From assembly GCA_905221435.1 (NCBI GenBank), contig CAJNDD010000008.1, forward strand, positions 13,960 to 77,959: DNA of 64,000 bases, in the 5' to 3' direction. Source of the stretch: a bacterium. Its GTDB lineage: Bacteria > Bacillota > Bacilli > Lactobacillales > Streptococcaceae. Each line of letters begins with the position of its first letter. Position 1 is the stretch's first letter. The position numbers and the translations under genes were made by a program. Shown here in pieces: positions 30,810 to 39,629 of this stretch. The notes beneath the pieces were generated by a model. That model was not told the origin of the DNA and did not search any database. It saw nothing but the letters and a program-made list of their open reading frames with translations.

Positions 30810-31178
30810 TCAAGGAAATACTGTTTTTTTGTTTTTTAAATAGAACCAAGCAAATGATGTCAGTAGGATATTTTTAACAGTAATATCTTCTGTAAAATCC
30901 AGAACCGTTTGTCCATCCTTATAATCAAATCGTCCTAGCCAAGTTCCTTGGAGATTTTTATTTTCAAACTCAAGTTCCCAGCGCTTATGTAAGTCAACCT
31001 TTTTTACCTTAAAATTTGTCTGGATACTATTTTTAGTATATTCAATAAAGTGACTGTCATCTATTTTTTCAAACCGACCAAGATCACTTCTCCAAGTTTG
31101 ATTTGATAAATCAGTCACACATTCCCAAACTTTATCAATAGACCAGGAAAAACTCGCTTTCCTATTAGATTTTACCAC
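30810..31178 (-). CDS. SRPBCC-family (START-like) protein, C-terminus probably frameshifted
   Basis: 122 aa starting at a GTG with AGGA upstream. It has the SRPBCC pattern: SFSWSIDKVWECVTDLSNQTWRS at the N-terminus and VLDFTEDITVKN before a last helix. Relatives end with a longer helix. Here the frame stops soon after YLKNKKTVFP. Adding one A in the A-run at about 30838-30843 would extend it to YLKKQKNSISLIWEKHYKL..., so a one-base deletion in this homopolymer is likely. Ligand and role unknown. Confidence 0.65.
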   Translation of the reverse strand: MVKSNRKASFSWSIDKVWECVTDLSNQTWRSDLGRFEKIDDSHFIEYTKNSIQTNFKVKKVDLHKRWELEFENKNLQGTWLGRFDYKDGQTVLDFTEDITVKNILLTSFAWFYLKNKKTVFP

Positions 31179-31261
31179 TATTCCTACTCTTAATTATCAA
31201 CACTATTTTTTACGAATAGTTTGATACTAAATCAACATAGATGTGGTACATACGCCAGTTG

Positions 31262-31445
31262 CTACATGAATGGAATACTGAGCTCTTTTTTCATTGATAT
31301 ATCCCACATTCCATAAGCAATTGCAAATATAAACACTATAACCATTATTGTGGAAGCAATATCTAGCACTTTAATAAATACGAGATCATCTACTAAAGCA
31401 AAGCACAGTGACTGGATGAGGTTAACCAAAGAAATTACCAGCTTT
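31262..31445 (-). pseudogene. Membrane-protein-like fragment without start codon
   Basis: Minus-strand open frame of about 60 codons reading VISLVNLIQSLCFALVDD and then a hydrophobic stretch (ASTIMVIVFIFAIAYGMW), ending at a TAG. It has no plausible start and begins inside the racemase-like remnant. I read it as debris of a membrane protein gene; its parent is not recognised. Confidence 0.4.
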
Positions 31446-31470
31446 GTATGGAATCAGTACCTCAAGCCCT
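31437..31470 (-). pseudogene. Remnant of a second racemase gene
   Basis: Minus strand translates GLEVLIPYKAG, matching GLEVLIPDQAG of the intact racemase at 31585 (its codons near 31860-31828). About 25 of 33 bases agree. It adjoins the purK 3' remnant. Confidence 0.55.
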
Positions 31471-31490
31471 AAAATTGTTATTTTCACCTA

Positions 31491-31580
31491 AAAATCAATC
31501 CTTTCCCCAAACTCAACCACACTATTTGGCACATCACTAAACACTATCATATGCCCATCTTTCGATTGTACTGAACTTCT
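31491..31580 (-). pseudogene. Duplicate 3' end of purK
   Basis: About 90 bp aligning with the last codons of purK (32795-32886), in the same orientation. The minus strand gives NRKMG, a one-base deletion, then LFSDVPNSVVEFGERIDF and a stop; the intact gene has [15 protein letters not shown]. It lies just downstream of the racemase stop. It marks a recombination junction. Confidence 0.8.
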
Positions 31581-31584
31581 ATAA

Positions 31585-32277
31585 TCATTTATTTACCGCC
31601 CACTCCGCCGCTTTCTCTGCATGAATCACTGTTGTGTCGTAGAGAGGCAGGTCGGTGTCGGATTGCTTAACAAGGAGACCAATCTCGGTACACCCCAAGA
31701 TAACAGCTTCAGCGCCTGCTTTTTTCAAATCATCTATAACAGCAAGATAAGTCTGCTTTGAGCTTTCTTTGATGTTCCCTAGGCAAAGTTCGTCATAAAT
31801 GATTCGATTGACCTCTGTAATTCCAGCTTGGTCTGGAATCAGCACTTCTAACCCAGACTCTATTAATTTTTCCTTGTAAAAATCTTGAGTCATGGTGTAC
31901 TTGGTCCCTAGGAGGCCGACTTTTTCAATACCGTCTGCCAACAAGGCCTGCGCAGTTGCCTGTGCAATATGCAAGATTGGAATCGTAATCTTTTCTTGTA
32001 TCTGCGGAGCAACCTTGTGCATGGTGTTAGTACAAATAACGATGAAATCCGCACCTGCTTGCTCCAAGCGCTGAGCAATATCTGCCAAAAGTTGACCGCT
32101 TTTCTCCCAGTCTCCGACTGCTTGATAATGCTCAATCTCTGCAAAATCAACACTATAAAGTAGAATCTTAGCTGAATGTAAGCCACCCAGCTCTTTTTTG
32201 ATGGTTTCGTTGATGATTTGGTAGTAAGATGTAGTACTTTCCCAACTCATACCACCAATCAGACCGATAGTTTTCAT
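31585..32277 (-). CDS. Aspartate/glutamate racemase family protein
   Basis: 230-aa cofactor-independent amino-acid racemase of the YgeA/aspartate racemase type. The two catalytic cysteine motifs are present: VICTNTMHK at about residue 82 and ILGCTEIGLL at about 193. The N-terminus TIGLIGGMSWEST is diagnostic. It would supply D-aspartate or D-glutamate; which is not evident. It lies between a decayed small gene and the purK remnant, as part of the cargo behind purK. Confidence 0.88.
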   Translation of the reverse strand: MKTIGLIGGMSWESTTSYYQIINETIKKELGGLHSAKILLYSVDFAEIEHYQAVGDWEKSGQLLADIAQRLEQAGADFIVICTNTMHKVAPQIQEKITIPILHIAQATAQALLADGIEKVGLLGTKYTMTQDFYKEKLIESGLEVLIPDQAGITEVNRIIYDELCLGNIKESSKQTYLAVIDDLKKAGAEAVILGCTEIGLLVKQSDTDLPLYDTTVIHAEKAAEWAVNK

Positions 32278-32280
32278 AGA

Positions 32281-32507
32281 CTAATCAAATTCCTCCTTGC
32301 TTATAGCTACCGACAGATAGTGCGGCAAGCTACTTAGATCCGTATCCAATGGTGAATCATAGATAGCCAGATAATTGTTTGGATATTGAATCTTTAATTC
32401 CTGATATTGGCTTTTACTTTTTCATGGTCGGCACTGGCAAAGAGCACTTACACAACAGCAATTTCTTTTCCTTCCTCCACAAAAGCGTTTACGATGATTT
32501 GAATCAT
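32281..32507 (-). pseudogene. Decayed small gene between the racemase and the 87-aa gene
   Basis: From the ATG at 32507 the frame reads IQIIVNAFVEEGKEIAVV then a TAA, continues in frame as VLFASADHEKVKA, and then needs a frame change to read YQELKIQYPNNYLAIYDSPL...SKEEFD and a stop. At least two lesions, so no functional product. The parent family is not recognised. Confidence 0.65.
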
Positions 32508-32527
32508 AAACTGGTCTCCATTTAGCT

Positions 32528-32791
32528 TTAAAGATTATCATTTTCTGAGTCTTCATGTATAGAAAATTCAAATGAAATTCTCTCAGGATGTCTAGGCAGG
32601 CCGTAACTACTCAGATAATCCTTTACTTCCTTCACAGAACAAGAATATTCTAAGACTAGCTGATTGCCAGCTCTCTCTAAAATATGAATCCCCTCTCTAT
32701 CCGCAATCTCTGGAACAATCAAATCGTCCGTATAAGTCAGTGTTACGGTCGTTATTTCATCATCTAGCAATTCATCAAATTCTTCTGCCAT
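32528..32791 (-). CDS. Small acidic protein of unknown function downstream of purK
   Basis: 87 aa from the ATG at 32791, which starts one base after the purK stop codon; a longer reading into purK is less likely. It begins AEEFDELLDDEITTVTLTYTDD and has VVEEs-type acidic character with no catalytic motif. Pneumococcus has a hypothetical gene in the same place. It is probably translated by coupling with purK. Confidence 0.65.
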   Translation of the reverse strand: MAEEFDELLDDEITTVTLTYTDDLIVPEIADREGIHILERAGNQLVLEYSCSVKEVKDYLSSYGLPRHPERISFEFSIHEDSENDNL

Positions 32792-32792
32792 T

Positions 32793-33881
32793 TCAAAAAT
32801 CAATCCCCTCACCAAACTCAACCACACTATCTGGCACATCACTAAACAAAGTCACATGTCCCATCTTACGGTTGTGCTTCGCTTCTATTTTACCATACAT
32901 GTGGAGGTGGGCGCTTGGATTATCTGCGACATACTTTTCAGCGGCATCAACGTGTTGACCGAGAACATTGAGCATAACAGCAGGCGCATGCAGCTTGATG
33001 TCTAGCAATGGTGCTCCGAGAACGCCTAAAATATGGGTATCAAACTGCGAGAAGTCGCAGGCTTCGATTGAGTAGTGCCCAGAATTGTGTGGACGTGGCG
33101 CAATTTCATTGACGATGATGTCATCAGCGGTCGCAAACATTTCCACGCAAAGAGTTCCAGACAAGTTAAGCTGTTCTGCGATTCGCACTGCCATGGCTTT
33201 GGCTTTTTCAGCTAGACTTTCTGAAATACGAGCTGGCACAATGGTCTTTGAAAGAATGTTGTTGCGGTGGATATTTTCCTGAACTGGGAAAACCGTCACG
33301 TCCTTGCCATTCCCAGATACGATGACAGAAATCTCCAAGTCGAAATTGACAAATTCTTCCAAGACACAGTCTGCAGAATCAGCCAGCGCATAGGCTTCTT
33401 CCAAGTCTTCTGCCGAGTGAATGACCTTTTGCCCATGTCCGTCATAGCCACCAGTCGCAGTCTTGAGAACATAGTTTTTCGACAGGTCAATGTCTTCCAA
33501 GTCTTGGCTAGAAGTCACGACATTGTAGGGTGCCACGGTGACTTGAGCCTTGTTTGCGAGAAAGTCCTTTTCAAAAATGCGATTTTGAGAAATACGAAGC
33601 AGGTCTGTCCCTTGTGGGAGTTGTCCTTCTTTGATAACAGCATCCAAACCGTCTGCATCAACATTTTCAAATTCATAAGTGAGAACATCGCAACGCTCAG
33701 CCAACTGACGGAGGGCACCCACATCGTTATAAGGCGCCACGATGATTTCCGCTACACGAGAGGCTGGACAATCCGCCGCAGGATCCAGAGCGATAACCTT
33801 ATGCCCCATGTAAATAGCAGAAATGGCCATCATCTGCCCCAGCTGACCGCCACCGATAATTCCAATTGTTTTAGATGAGCT
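32793..33881 (-). CDS. purK: N5-carboxyaminoimidazole ribonucleotide synthase
   Basis: 362-aa ATP-grasp enzyme that carboxylates AIR with bicarbonate and ATP. The N-terminal [12 protein letters not shown] and the [18 protein letters not shown] segment identify PurK. The start at 33881 ([13 protein letters not shown]) is preferred over an ATG 14 codons upstream, as in pneumococcus. It overlaps purE by 11 bp. Its 3' end is duplicated at 31491-31580. Confidence 0.95.
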   Translation of the reverse strand, partial: SSSKTIGIIGGGQLGQMMAISAIYMGHKVIALDPAADCPASRVAEIIVAPYNDVGALRQLAERCDVLTYEFENVDADGLDAVIKEGQLPQGTDLLRISQNRIFEKDFLANKAQVTVAPYNVVTSSQDLEDIDLSKNYVLKTATGGYDGHGQKVIHSAEDLEEAYALADSADCVLEEFVNFDLEISVIVSGNGKDVTVFPVQENIHRNNILSKTIVPARISESLAEKAKAMAVRIAEQLNLSGTLCVEMFATADDIIVNEIAPRPHNSGHYSIEACDFSQFDTHILGVLGAPLLDIKLHAPAVMLNVLGQHVDAAEKYVADNPSAHLHMYGKIEAKHNRKMGHVTLFSDVPDSVVEFGEGIDF

Positions 33882-34362
33882 CATTTGTAGACTCCTCTGC
33901 GATTTTTCCTTGCTCTTCTGCAAAATCTGCCAAAGCTGTCGCGATAGCCTGATCCTCTACTGAAAGGAGACGGAGGGCAAAGAGGGCTGCATTGGTCGCG
34001 CCTGCCTCACCGATAGCCATTGTCGCAACAGGCACACCGCCCGGCATCTGTACGATAGAGTAGAGCGAGTCCACGCCACTAAGAGCACGTGATTTGACTG
34101 GTACACCAATGACTGGAAGGGTTGTTTTTGCTGCGACCATACCTGGCAAGTGAGCAGCGCCACCCGCACCTGCAATAATGACCTTGATACCGCGACTCCG
34201 TGCTTCCTCGGCATGTTTGAACATGAGGTCAGGTGTACGGTGGGCAGAGACAACTTTCTTTTCGTAGACTACACCGAAGCGGTCTAGGACTTCGGCTGTT
34301 TTTTGCATGGTGGCCCAGTCGGATTTTGAGCCCATGATGATGGAAATAATTGGTTTAGTCAT
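33871..34362 (-). CDS. purE: N5-CAIR mutase
   Basis: 163-aa mutase converting N5-CAIR to CAIR, next step after PurK. The [10 protein letters not shown] and VSAHRTPD motifs are those of class I PurE, and [14 protein letters not shown] is intact. The start is the ATG at 34362 with GGAAA upstream; an in-frame ATG 12 codons earlier lacks support. Confidence 0.96.
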   Translation of the reverse strand: MTKPIISIIMGSKSDWATMQKTAEVLDRFGVVYEKKVVSAHRTPDLMFKHAEEARSRGIKVIIAGAGGAAHLPGMVAAKTTLPVIGVPVKSRALSGVDSLYSIVQMPGGVPVATMAIGEAGATNAALFALRLLSVEDQAIATALADFAEEQGKIAEESTNELI

Positions 34363-34604
34363 AATTTTTCCTTTTCTTTCCTTTCTTTTTTCAATCACCT
34401 TAAGTTGTGAGGGACGGCAGCAGCCACCAAAGGTGTCTCATGCCTAAATCGGAAGCCTAAGGTCTTCCAATTTCCCTGAACAATTGGATTATCATCCAAT
34501 CGTTCTTTCACAACGGCGGTGATTGTTCTATATTAGCTCGCTAATGCTCGCAAACCATACGACCATTATCGTACTTGGCTACTTCGTCGCTTTTTCTTAT
34601 ATCT
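34363..34604. other. Spacer between purD and purE
   Basis: About 240 bp with several short inverted repeats (for example GGAAG...CTTCC at 34460-34478 and CCAATT...AATTGG around 34478-34494). No gene or clear terminator is seen. The minus-strand transcript from purD to purE would be structured here. Confidence 0.4.
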
Positions 34605-35867
34605 TTATCGAATAGCCTTACTTCCGATATCGGTTCGGTAAAAGAGACCTTCTGTGTTTTGTTTGTCGAGTTCACTATAAATAATATTTTGTCCGTCTTT
34701 GACGGTGTCTGCTGTGGTGACGAGCATATAGACACGTCCGCCGTTTGAGAGCAGTGCTCTGCTATTTTCCGCAAATTTAGCACCTGCATAGTAAGTGATG
34801 ATATCGCCTTCTGTCTTGGCTGGAAGCTTGACACCTTTCTCATAAGCCAGTGGGTAACCGTCTGATGCTACAACCACACCCAGAGTCACACCCTTATCCG
34901 TCCAAGTGATAGCTGGCTCTTTGCCTTTCAAAATGTCAGTGATATTTTGTGCAAAGTCAGATGTCAAACGAGGCAAGATGATTTGCGTTTCAGGATCTCC
35001 GAACCGAGCGTTAAACTCGATGACTTTCGGTCCGTCAACTGTCAAGATTAGCCCTGCGTAAAGGACACCAAGATACGGGCGACCTTCTTTGATCATACCT
35101 TCAAGAACTGGCTTGACAATAGTGTCAACCGCTGTGTCAACCACGCTCTGTGGCAAGTGAGGAACTGGCGCATAAGCTCCCATACCACCCGTGTTAGGAC
35201 CCTTGTCGCCGTCATAGGCACGTTTATGGTCCTGAGCCGTCGGCATGATGTAGAACTTGTCCCCATTGACAAAGGCAAAGAGAGAGAACTCTTCTCCGTC
35301 AAGGAATTCCTCGATAACCACACGCGCACCTGAGTCACCAAATTTATTGTCCAAAAGCATCTCATGAGCAGCTTCGACTGCTTGCTCAACCGTCTCCGCA
35401 ACGACGACACCCTTCCCAAGTGCCAAACCATCTGCCTTGACAACGATAGGAGCGCCTTTCTCCTTGATATAAGCCTTGGCCTCCTCAAAGTCAGAAAATG
35501 TGCCATAGACTGCTGTCGGAACGCCGTATTTGACCATGATTTCCTTGGCAAAATCCTTGGACCACTCCAGCTCCGCAGCTAATCTTGTCGGACCAAAGGC
35601 TTTGAGACCAGCTTGGTTAAAATCATCTACAATCCCAGCAGCAAGGGCATCATCTGGCCCAATGAAGGTCCAAGCTATATCGTTGCCCTTTGCAAATTCA
35701 ATCAACTTAGAATGTTCGGAAATAGAGATATTTACCAATTCCAGCCCATCCAGAGTCATTCCGTCATTTCCTGGAGCTACAAAGACTTTTTCAATGTCTT
35801 TTGATTCAAGCAACTTCTTAGCAATCGCATGTTCACGACCACCTGAACCAACAACTAACAGCTTCAT
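34605..35867 (-). CDS. purD: Phosphoribosylamine-glycine ligase (GAR synthetase)
   Basis: 420-aa ATP-grasp ligase that joins glycine to phosphoribosylamine. It starts KLLVVGSGGREHAIAKKL and contains PNTGGMGAYAPVP and the FNARFGDPETQ motif, all PurD signatures. AGAGGTTGAGAG precedes the ATG. It has its own promoter because an island and a purH-type terminator now separate it from purH. Confidence 0.97.
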   Translation of the reverse strand: MKLLVVGSGGREHAIAKKLLESKDIEKVFVAPGNDGMTLDGLELVNISISEHSKLIEFAKGNDIAWTFIGPDDALAAGIVDDFNQAGLKAFGPTRLAAELEWSKDFAKEIMVKYGVPTAVYGTFSDFEEAKAYIKEKGAPIVVKADGLALGKGVVVAETVEQAVEAAHEMLLDNKFGDSGARVVIEEFLDGEEFSLFAFVNGDKFYIMPTAQDHKRAYDGDKGPNTGGMGAYAPVPHLPQSVVDTAVDTIVKPVLEGMIKEGRPYLGVLYAGLILTVDGPKVIEFNARFGDPETQIILPRLTSDFAQNITDILKGKEPAITWTDKGVTLGVVVASDGYPLAYEKGVKLPAKTEGDIITYYAGAKFAENSRALLSNGGRVYMLVTTADTVKDGQNIIYSELDKQNTEGLFYRTDIGSKAIR

Positions 35868-35899
35868 CTCTCAACCTCTTTTGCGAATTATTTACTAAC

Positions 35900-35925
35900 A
35901 TTATATCATAAACGTTCGTTTTAAT
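35900..35925 (-). promoter_or_regulatory. purD promoter with possible PurR element
   Basis: Minus strand: TATAAT (35905-35900) with a TGA extension. ACGAAC at about 35920-35915 in the -35 area resembles the CGAAC core of streptococcal PurR boxes; this is weak evidence. Confidence 0.5.
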
Positions 35926-35950
35926 CTTGTTTCACTTAGTGTTTTAAACT

Positions 35951-35986
35951 AAAAAAGGAAAGAAACTGTTTTCTTCCCTTTTGTCT
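35951..35986 (-). terminator. Old purH terminator next to purD
   Basis: Minus strand AAAAGGGAAGAA / TTCTTTCCTTTTTT hairpin directly after the purH remnant stop codon; followed by a T run. It would have ended the original purH. Confidence 0.7.
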
Positions 35987-35988
35987 TC

Positions 35989-36093
35989 TTAATGTCTAAA
36001 ATGTCTCACGCCTGTGAAGACCATAGTCAAGCCATACTTGTCCGCAGCTTCGATGGATTCTTGGTCACGTACTGATCCACCAGGCTGGATAAT
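35989..36093 (-). pseudogene. Duplicate 3' end of purH
   Basis: About 105 bp aligned with the end of purH (41056-41160), same orientation, about 90% identical with nearly all differences silent. The minus strand encodes [13 protein letters not shown]...[10 protein letters not shown] and the stop, the last 34 residues of PurH without change. The similarity stops abruptly at about 36093, where the island begins. Confidence 0.92.
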
Positions 36094-36123
36094 AGTTATT
36101 CTCCGAAACAAGATATTCCTTAA

Positions 36124-37527
36124 CTATAAATGTTGGTAACCTTTTTTGTAAATGACTGTCGCCAGCTTATTCTTTATTGTACTAAGCATATCGGGATTAA
36201 TAGAAAACAGAACTTCCTTTTCACCAATTGTAGTATCAGTAATAGGAATTGAAGTAATTTGTGAAAAATCTAAAATCAAATAGACTGAACTATTTTGATA
36301 ATTTTTATGCTTAAACTCTAGTGCATTAAATATAGTATCATTAAGCTTAAATACTACGTTCCCATCTTCATTCTTGAATTTGAATTTATCCTCGTAAAAC
36401 TCATCGGATAAAATTTTTTCAATTAAGTTTTTAGAGATAACGCATCCACGAATGAACTTATAATAACGTCTTTTATTTTGCGCTATATCACATTCTGGGC
36501 TGATTTCTAAGATAATTTCTTTATAGAAAGTTTCAGAATCAGTATATTTGTCAATAGCTCTTTTAAAGTGTTCCTCATCTTCAATTTTATCCACTAGATT
36601 ATATGCTAAAAATGTATTATCATCAACAATTACTTTACCCATGTGTTGTTCATTTGCTAAGTAATTTATATTTAACCATCGATTTAACTCTTGAATCTCA
36701 AATCCATCTGGAAGACTATCCCCTAAATGGTTTAAACCTGCTGAAGTCAACTCGATTTCTCTCTCCATCCCATGGTTCAAATAAATTTTTAAAAATTTAT
36801 TTAAACATTTATATGATGCATTTATTTTTCCAATATTATTCTGGCTTCCCATCGATTTTTCTAATTCTAAATAAGCTAACAACTCTACAATTTTCTTGGT
36901 CGGCGCTTCTCGTCTTATATTTCCAATTTTTAATAGACCTGCAATGTCTGAAATTAGCTTCTGTTCTTTATATAGAATCATGTTCTCCCAATGAGAGAAA
37001 TACTCTAGCATGGGAACTTCTCTAGTTACTTGTTCAAGTTTTCTTTCAAGTTCCTGATCTTTCCCTTCAATAAATTTATAAGAATCTTCCCCTTCTTTTG
37101 TTTCAAAAAAATCTATTTTATCTAAACTTTGAACTTCCCATGGAAATAAATGTTTTTTATCCTCTTTTAATTTACCGTTGCTATCAGATAAACGTTCTTT
37201 TAAATCTTCTTTAAATTGACTCACATCACTCTCTGTCTGGCTCCAAAGAAAAATAAAATAAGGCCCATTATTTTTAGGAATTATACTACTAAGATATCTA
37301 ATAATAGTATCAATCGGGCGCCCTGTCGCACCAGGAATCAAATTATAATCTAAAAAAACTAGTCTGGTAGCTTCTTTTTCAATTCCTTCCAAAGGTAAAT
37401 TTTCAGGGTCAGCATCATAGTAGCGAAAAGACTTATTATTTTTTGATAAAAGTTTAATTAAAGGCTTTGCTTCCATATATTTATCATCTAAGATCACAAT
37501 AGATCCATTATTAGGTAAATTATTCAT
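36124..37527 (-). CDS. Receiver-domain-like protein, third gene of the methyltransferase island
   Basis: 467 aa. The N-terminal 110 residues look like a response-regulator receiver: IVILDD with D14-D15, LVFLDYNL with D60 as the phospho-acceptor position, and FLWS with S96. The remaining 350 residues are not recognised; a conserved-looking block reads ISPECDIAQNKRRYYKFIRG at about residues 340-360. No DNA-binding motif is evident. It follows the GHKL protein gene by 8 bp with GAGGG as ribosome site. By position it is the likely partner of that kinase-like protein. A/T-rich, clearly transferred. Confidence 0.72.
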   Translation of the reverse strand: MNNLPNNGSIVILDDKYMEAKPLIKLLSKNNKSFRYYDADPENLPLEGIEKEATRLVFLDYNLIPGATGRPIDTIIRYLSSIIPKNNGPYFIFLWSQTESDVSQFKEDLKERLSDSNGKLKEDKKHLFPWEVQSLDKIDFFETKEGEDSYKFIEGKDQELERKLEQVTREVPMLEYFSHWENMILYKEQKLISDIAGLLKIGNIRREAPTKKIVELLAYLELEKSMGSQNNIGKINASYKCLNKFLKIYLNHGMEREIELTSAGLNHLGDSLPDGFEIQELNRWLNINYLANEQHMGKVIVDDNTFLAYNLVDKIEDEEHFKRAIDKYTDSETFYKEIILEISPECDIAQNKRRYYKFIRGCVISKNLIEKILSDEFYEDKFKFKNEDGNVVFKLNDTIFNALEFKHKNYQNSSVYLILDFSQITSIPITDTTIGEKEVLFSINPDMLSTIKNKLATVIYKKGYQHL

Positions 37528-37535
37528 ATTCTATC

Positions 37536-39626
37536 TTATCCCTCCGACAATGGTAAACTTAGTATTATAGCCGCACCTGATTGGTATTCTTTCGGTAAAT
37601 CCAAATCTTTATTTTCTGGAAAAAGTAATTGTCCTTTTTGTGAATTCATAATTTCGTTAACAATATTTAGCCCTAGACCCAGTCCACCTTGTTTTTCTCC
37701 GACAAAAGGACGGATCATATCCTCTGGATTTCCTTGAAATCCCATCCCGTTATCTGCTATTATCAGCTCAACACGATCCCTATCAGTTAGAACCGTATCA
37801 ATTAAGATTTTTTTTTGCTTTTTCCCTGATTTATGTGTCCAATATATTGAGTTATCAATGATATTCATAATAGCAGACACAATTAAACCTTTGTCACACA
37901 AAACCTTATAATTCTTATCTTTATAAAAACTATCAATCGAAACTTCATGGGCTTCTAGCCTAAACTCAACATTAAATAAAGCATTATTAATAATCTCTAT
38001 AACAGAGTAGTTAGATTTTCTTCTATTTCGTAATATCGAGGTATATCCTTCAATTACATCCCGTAGTCTATGCGTTAACTGATCAATTCTTTGAATCTCT
38101 GTAGAATTCCATGAAATAACAGAAAGTTCCTTTACAATTTTTTCCATCTCATGGATAACAATTGCATAACTGCTTGTAGCTGATGAAGTCTTTACGTAAG
38201 TTTCTTTAATAAATTTATACTCTGACTTCACTCGATTTAATTTATGAAAAATCTGTCTCTTAATTTTTGTTTCAACATCTAAAGAGTCAATATCATTTGC
38301 TACTTCATCAATAATGTCAACTAAATCTTTATTATCTTCTTTTAAGGATTGGCGTAATCTATCCTTATCAATATTTCTTTCTCTAGTAAATTCAAATAAA
38401 TATTTCTCGATTATATTTACAAACGTTTCATAGCTCTGGTTGTAAATGAAACCTTCTCGATTTGCTTTTTCGACCAATCCCCTACTCTCATTACGTTTTA
38501 GAGATATAGCTCCTAAAATTATATTGTTACTCAATGAACTAGCTGGATTATTTACACGTTTTGAATCAAGATTGAGCCAATCATTTCCCTTTTCACCATA
38601 ATCTAAAACACGCATATTATCACGGAAAATTCGTATTCCCCCATTTTCAGTCAGGTAGTCTTTAAAAGATTTCTTATCTTCCATAATAAAGCGAGTAACA
38701 TCAGATGATTTATCAAAAACATATAATTCTATAGAAAAATCATTTATCCCATACTGTTCCATACAATTTTTAGATTTGTCTTGAAAAAATTTAGCTGGGT
38801 CTTTACGTTTGCTATCACTGAAAAAATCAAGTGGAATTATATCTTTTTCTATCCTACGAGATTTAACTGACATATTGTCATAGGGTAAAAATTCATACTT
38901 AAAATCTTCAATATTGCCATCTTTAAACTTCGCTGTCGAACGGTATAAAGCAAATTGTTTAATCTGTCCGAAATCTAACATCCCTTCTAGCCAATCATCA
39001 TGTGTACTTTTTATATTAACTTTAAACGATTCTTGGGACTCAAACGGAGAATTCAAAGAAACGATTTGTCTATATGTTTCACGAAATTTACGTTTATTCC
39101 ACTGCTCTATATTTCTAATCTGAATCCTTGTTCCAGTGCTATTTATAAACTTCTGAGGCTCCCGTTCCTTAATAGTAATTGGTATTTCATCTAAAAACTG
39201 ATTTGAATCAAACTTACTCCAATCAATTTTAAAATATACTTCAAGATTTCCCTTCGATCTAGTAATAATTTCAATTTCTTTACCTAGTTTATGAATTCCG
39301 AATCGGCCAATTCCTTTTTCTCCAATCGGTAAACGCCCTAACTTAGTCTTCTTTTCTTCATCAACTTGTTTCTTTTTATGAGTATTTCCTGGTTGCATCC
39401 AGACATCTCTAATCGTTTCAAAAGACATTCCTACTCCGTTATCTTCTACAACGATTTCCCCAAGCATTTCTGAGTCTAAATAGGATAAATTTACCTCACA
39501 TTCTGTAGCATCAGCATCGTATGAGTTTTTTATTAACTCTAATAATGCGATACCCTCATTTTTAATTAACTGATCTCCCAATTGAATTAAAATTTGAGCT
39601 TTCGGTCTAAATTTAATTTCTGTCAT
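37536..39626 (-). CDS. GHKL ATPase fused to a histidine-kinase-like module
   Basis: 696-aa soluble protein with two ATPase domains. N-terminal Hsp90/MORC/MutL-like domain: ELIKNSYDADA (N34), EDNGVGM (D62) and GEKGIGRFG (102-110). C-terminal histidine-kinase-type ATPase: NIIDNSIYW (N592), IADNGMGF (D625) and GGLGLGLNIV. Between them a helical stretch carries VIHEMEKIV with H492 where a kinase H-box would be. GHKL ATPases of the MORC/MutL kind are known in restriction-modification operons, but the fusion with a kinase-like module next to a receiver-like protein suggests phosphorelay. It starts 3 bp after the methyltransferase stop. Confidence 0.8.
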   Translation of the reverse strand: MTEIKFRPKAQILIQLGDQLIKNEGIALLELIKNSYDADATECEVNLSYLDSEMLGEIVVEDNGVGMSFETIRDVWMQPGNTHKKKQVDEEKKTKLGRLPIGEKGIGRFGIHKLGKEIEIITRSKGNLEVYFKIDWSKFDSNQFLDEIPITIKEREPQKFINSTGTRIQIRNIEQWNKRKFRETYRQIVSLNSPFESQESFKVNIKSTHDDWLEGMLDFGQIKQFALYRSTAKFKDGNIEDFKYEFLPYDNMSVKSRRIEKDIIPLDFFSDSKRKDPAKFFQDKSKNCMEQYGINDFSIELYVFDKSSDVTRFIMEDKKSFKDYLTENGGIRIFRDNMRVLDYGEKGNDWLNLDSKRVNNPASSLSNNIILGAISLKRNESRGLVEKANREGFIYNQSYETFVNIIEKYLFEFTRERNIDKDRLRQSLKEDNKDLVDIIDEVANDIDSLDVETKIKRQIFHKLNRVKSEYKFIKETYVKTSSATSSYAIVIHEMEKIVKELSVISWNSTEIQRIDQLTHRLRDVIEGYTSILRNRRKSNYSVIEIINNALFNVEFRLEAHEVSIDSFYKDKNYKVLCDKGLIVSAIMNIIDNSIYWTHKSGKKQKKILIDTVLTDRDRVELIIADNGMGFQGNPEDMIRPFVGEKQGGLGLGLNIVNEIMNSQKGQLLFPENKDLDLPKEYQSGAAIILSLPLSEG

Positions 39627-39629
39627 CTC

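Noticed and set aside
31211..31218. Second TACGAATA ComX-type box after a T-tract on the plus strand
   Set aside because: Only gene debris follows on that strand, and an 8-bp match is expected by chance in this window.
34541..34843. 100-codon frame overlapping the 3' end of purD
   Set aside because: Mostly out-of-frame purD sequence with no start signal.
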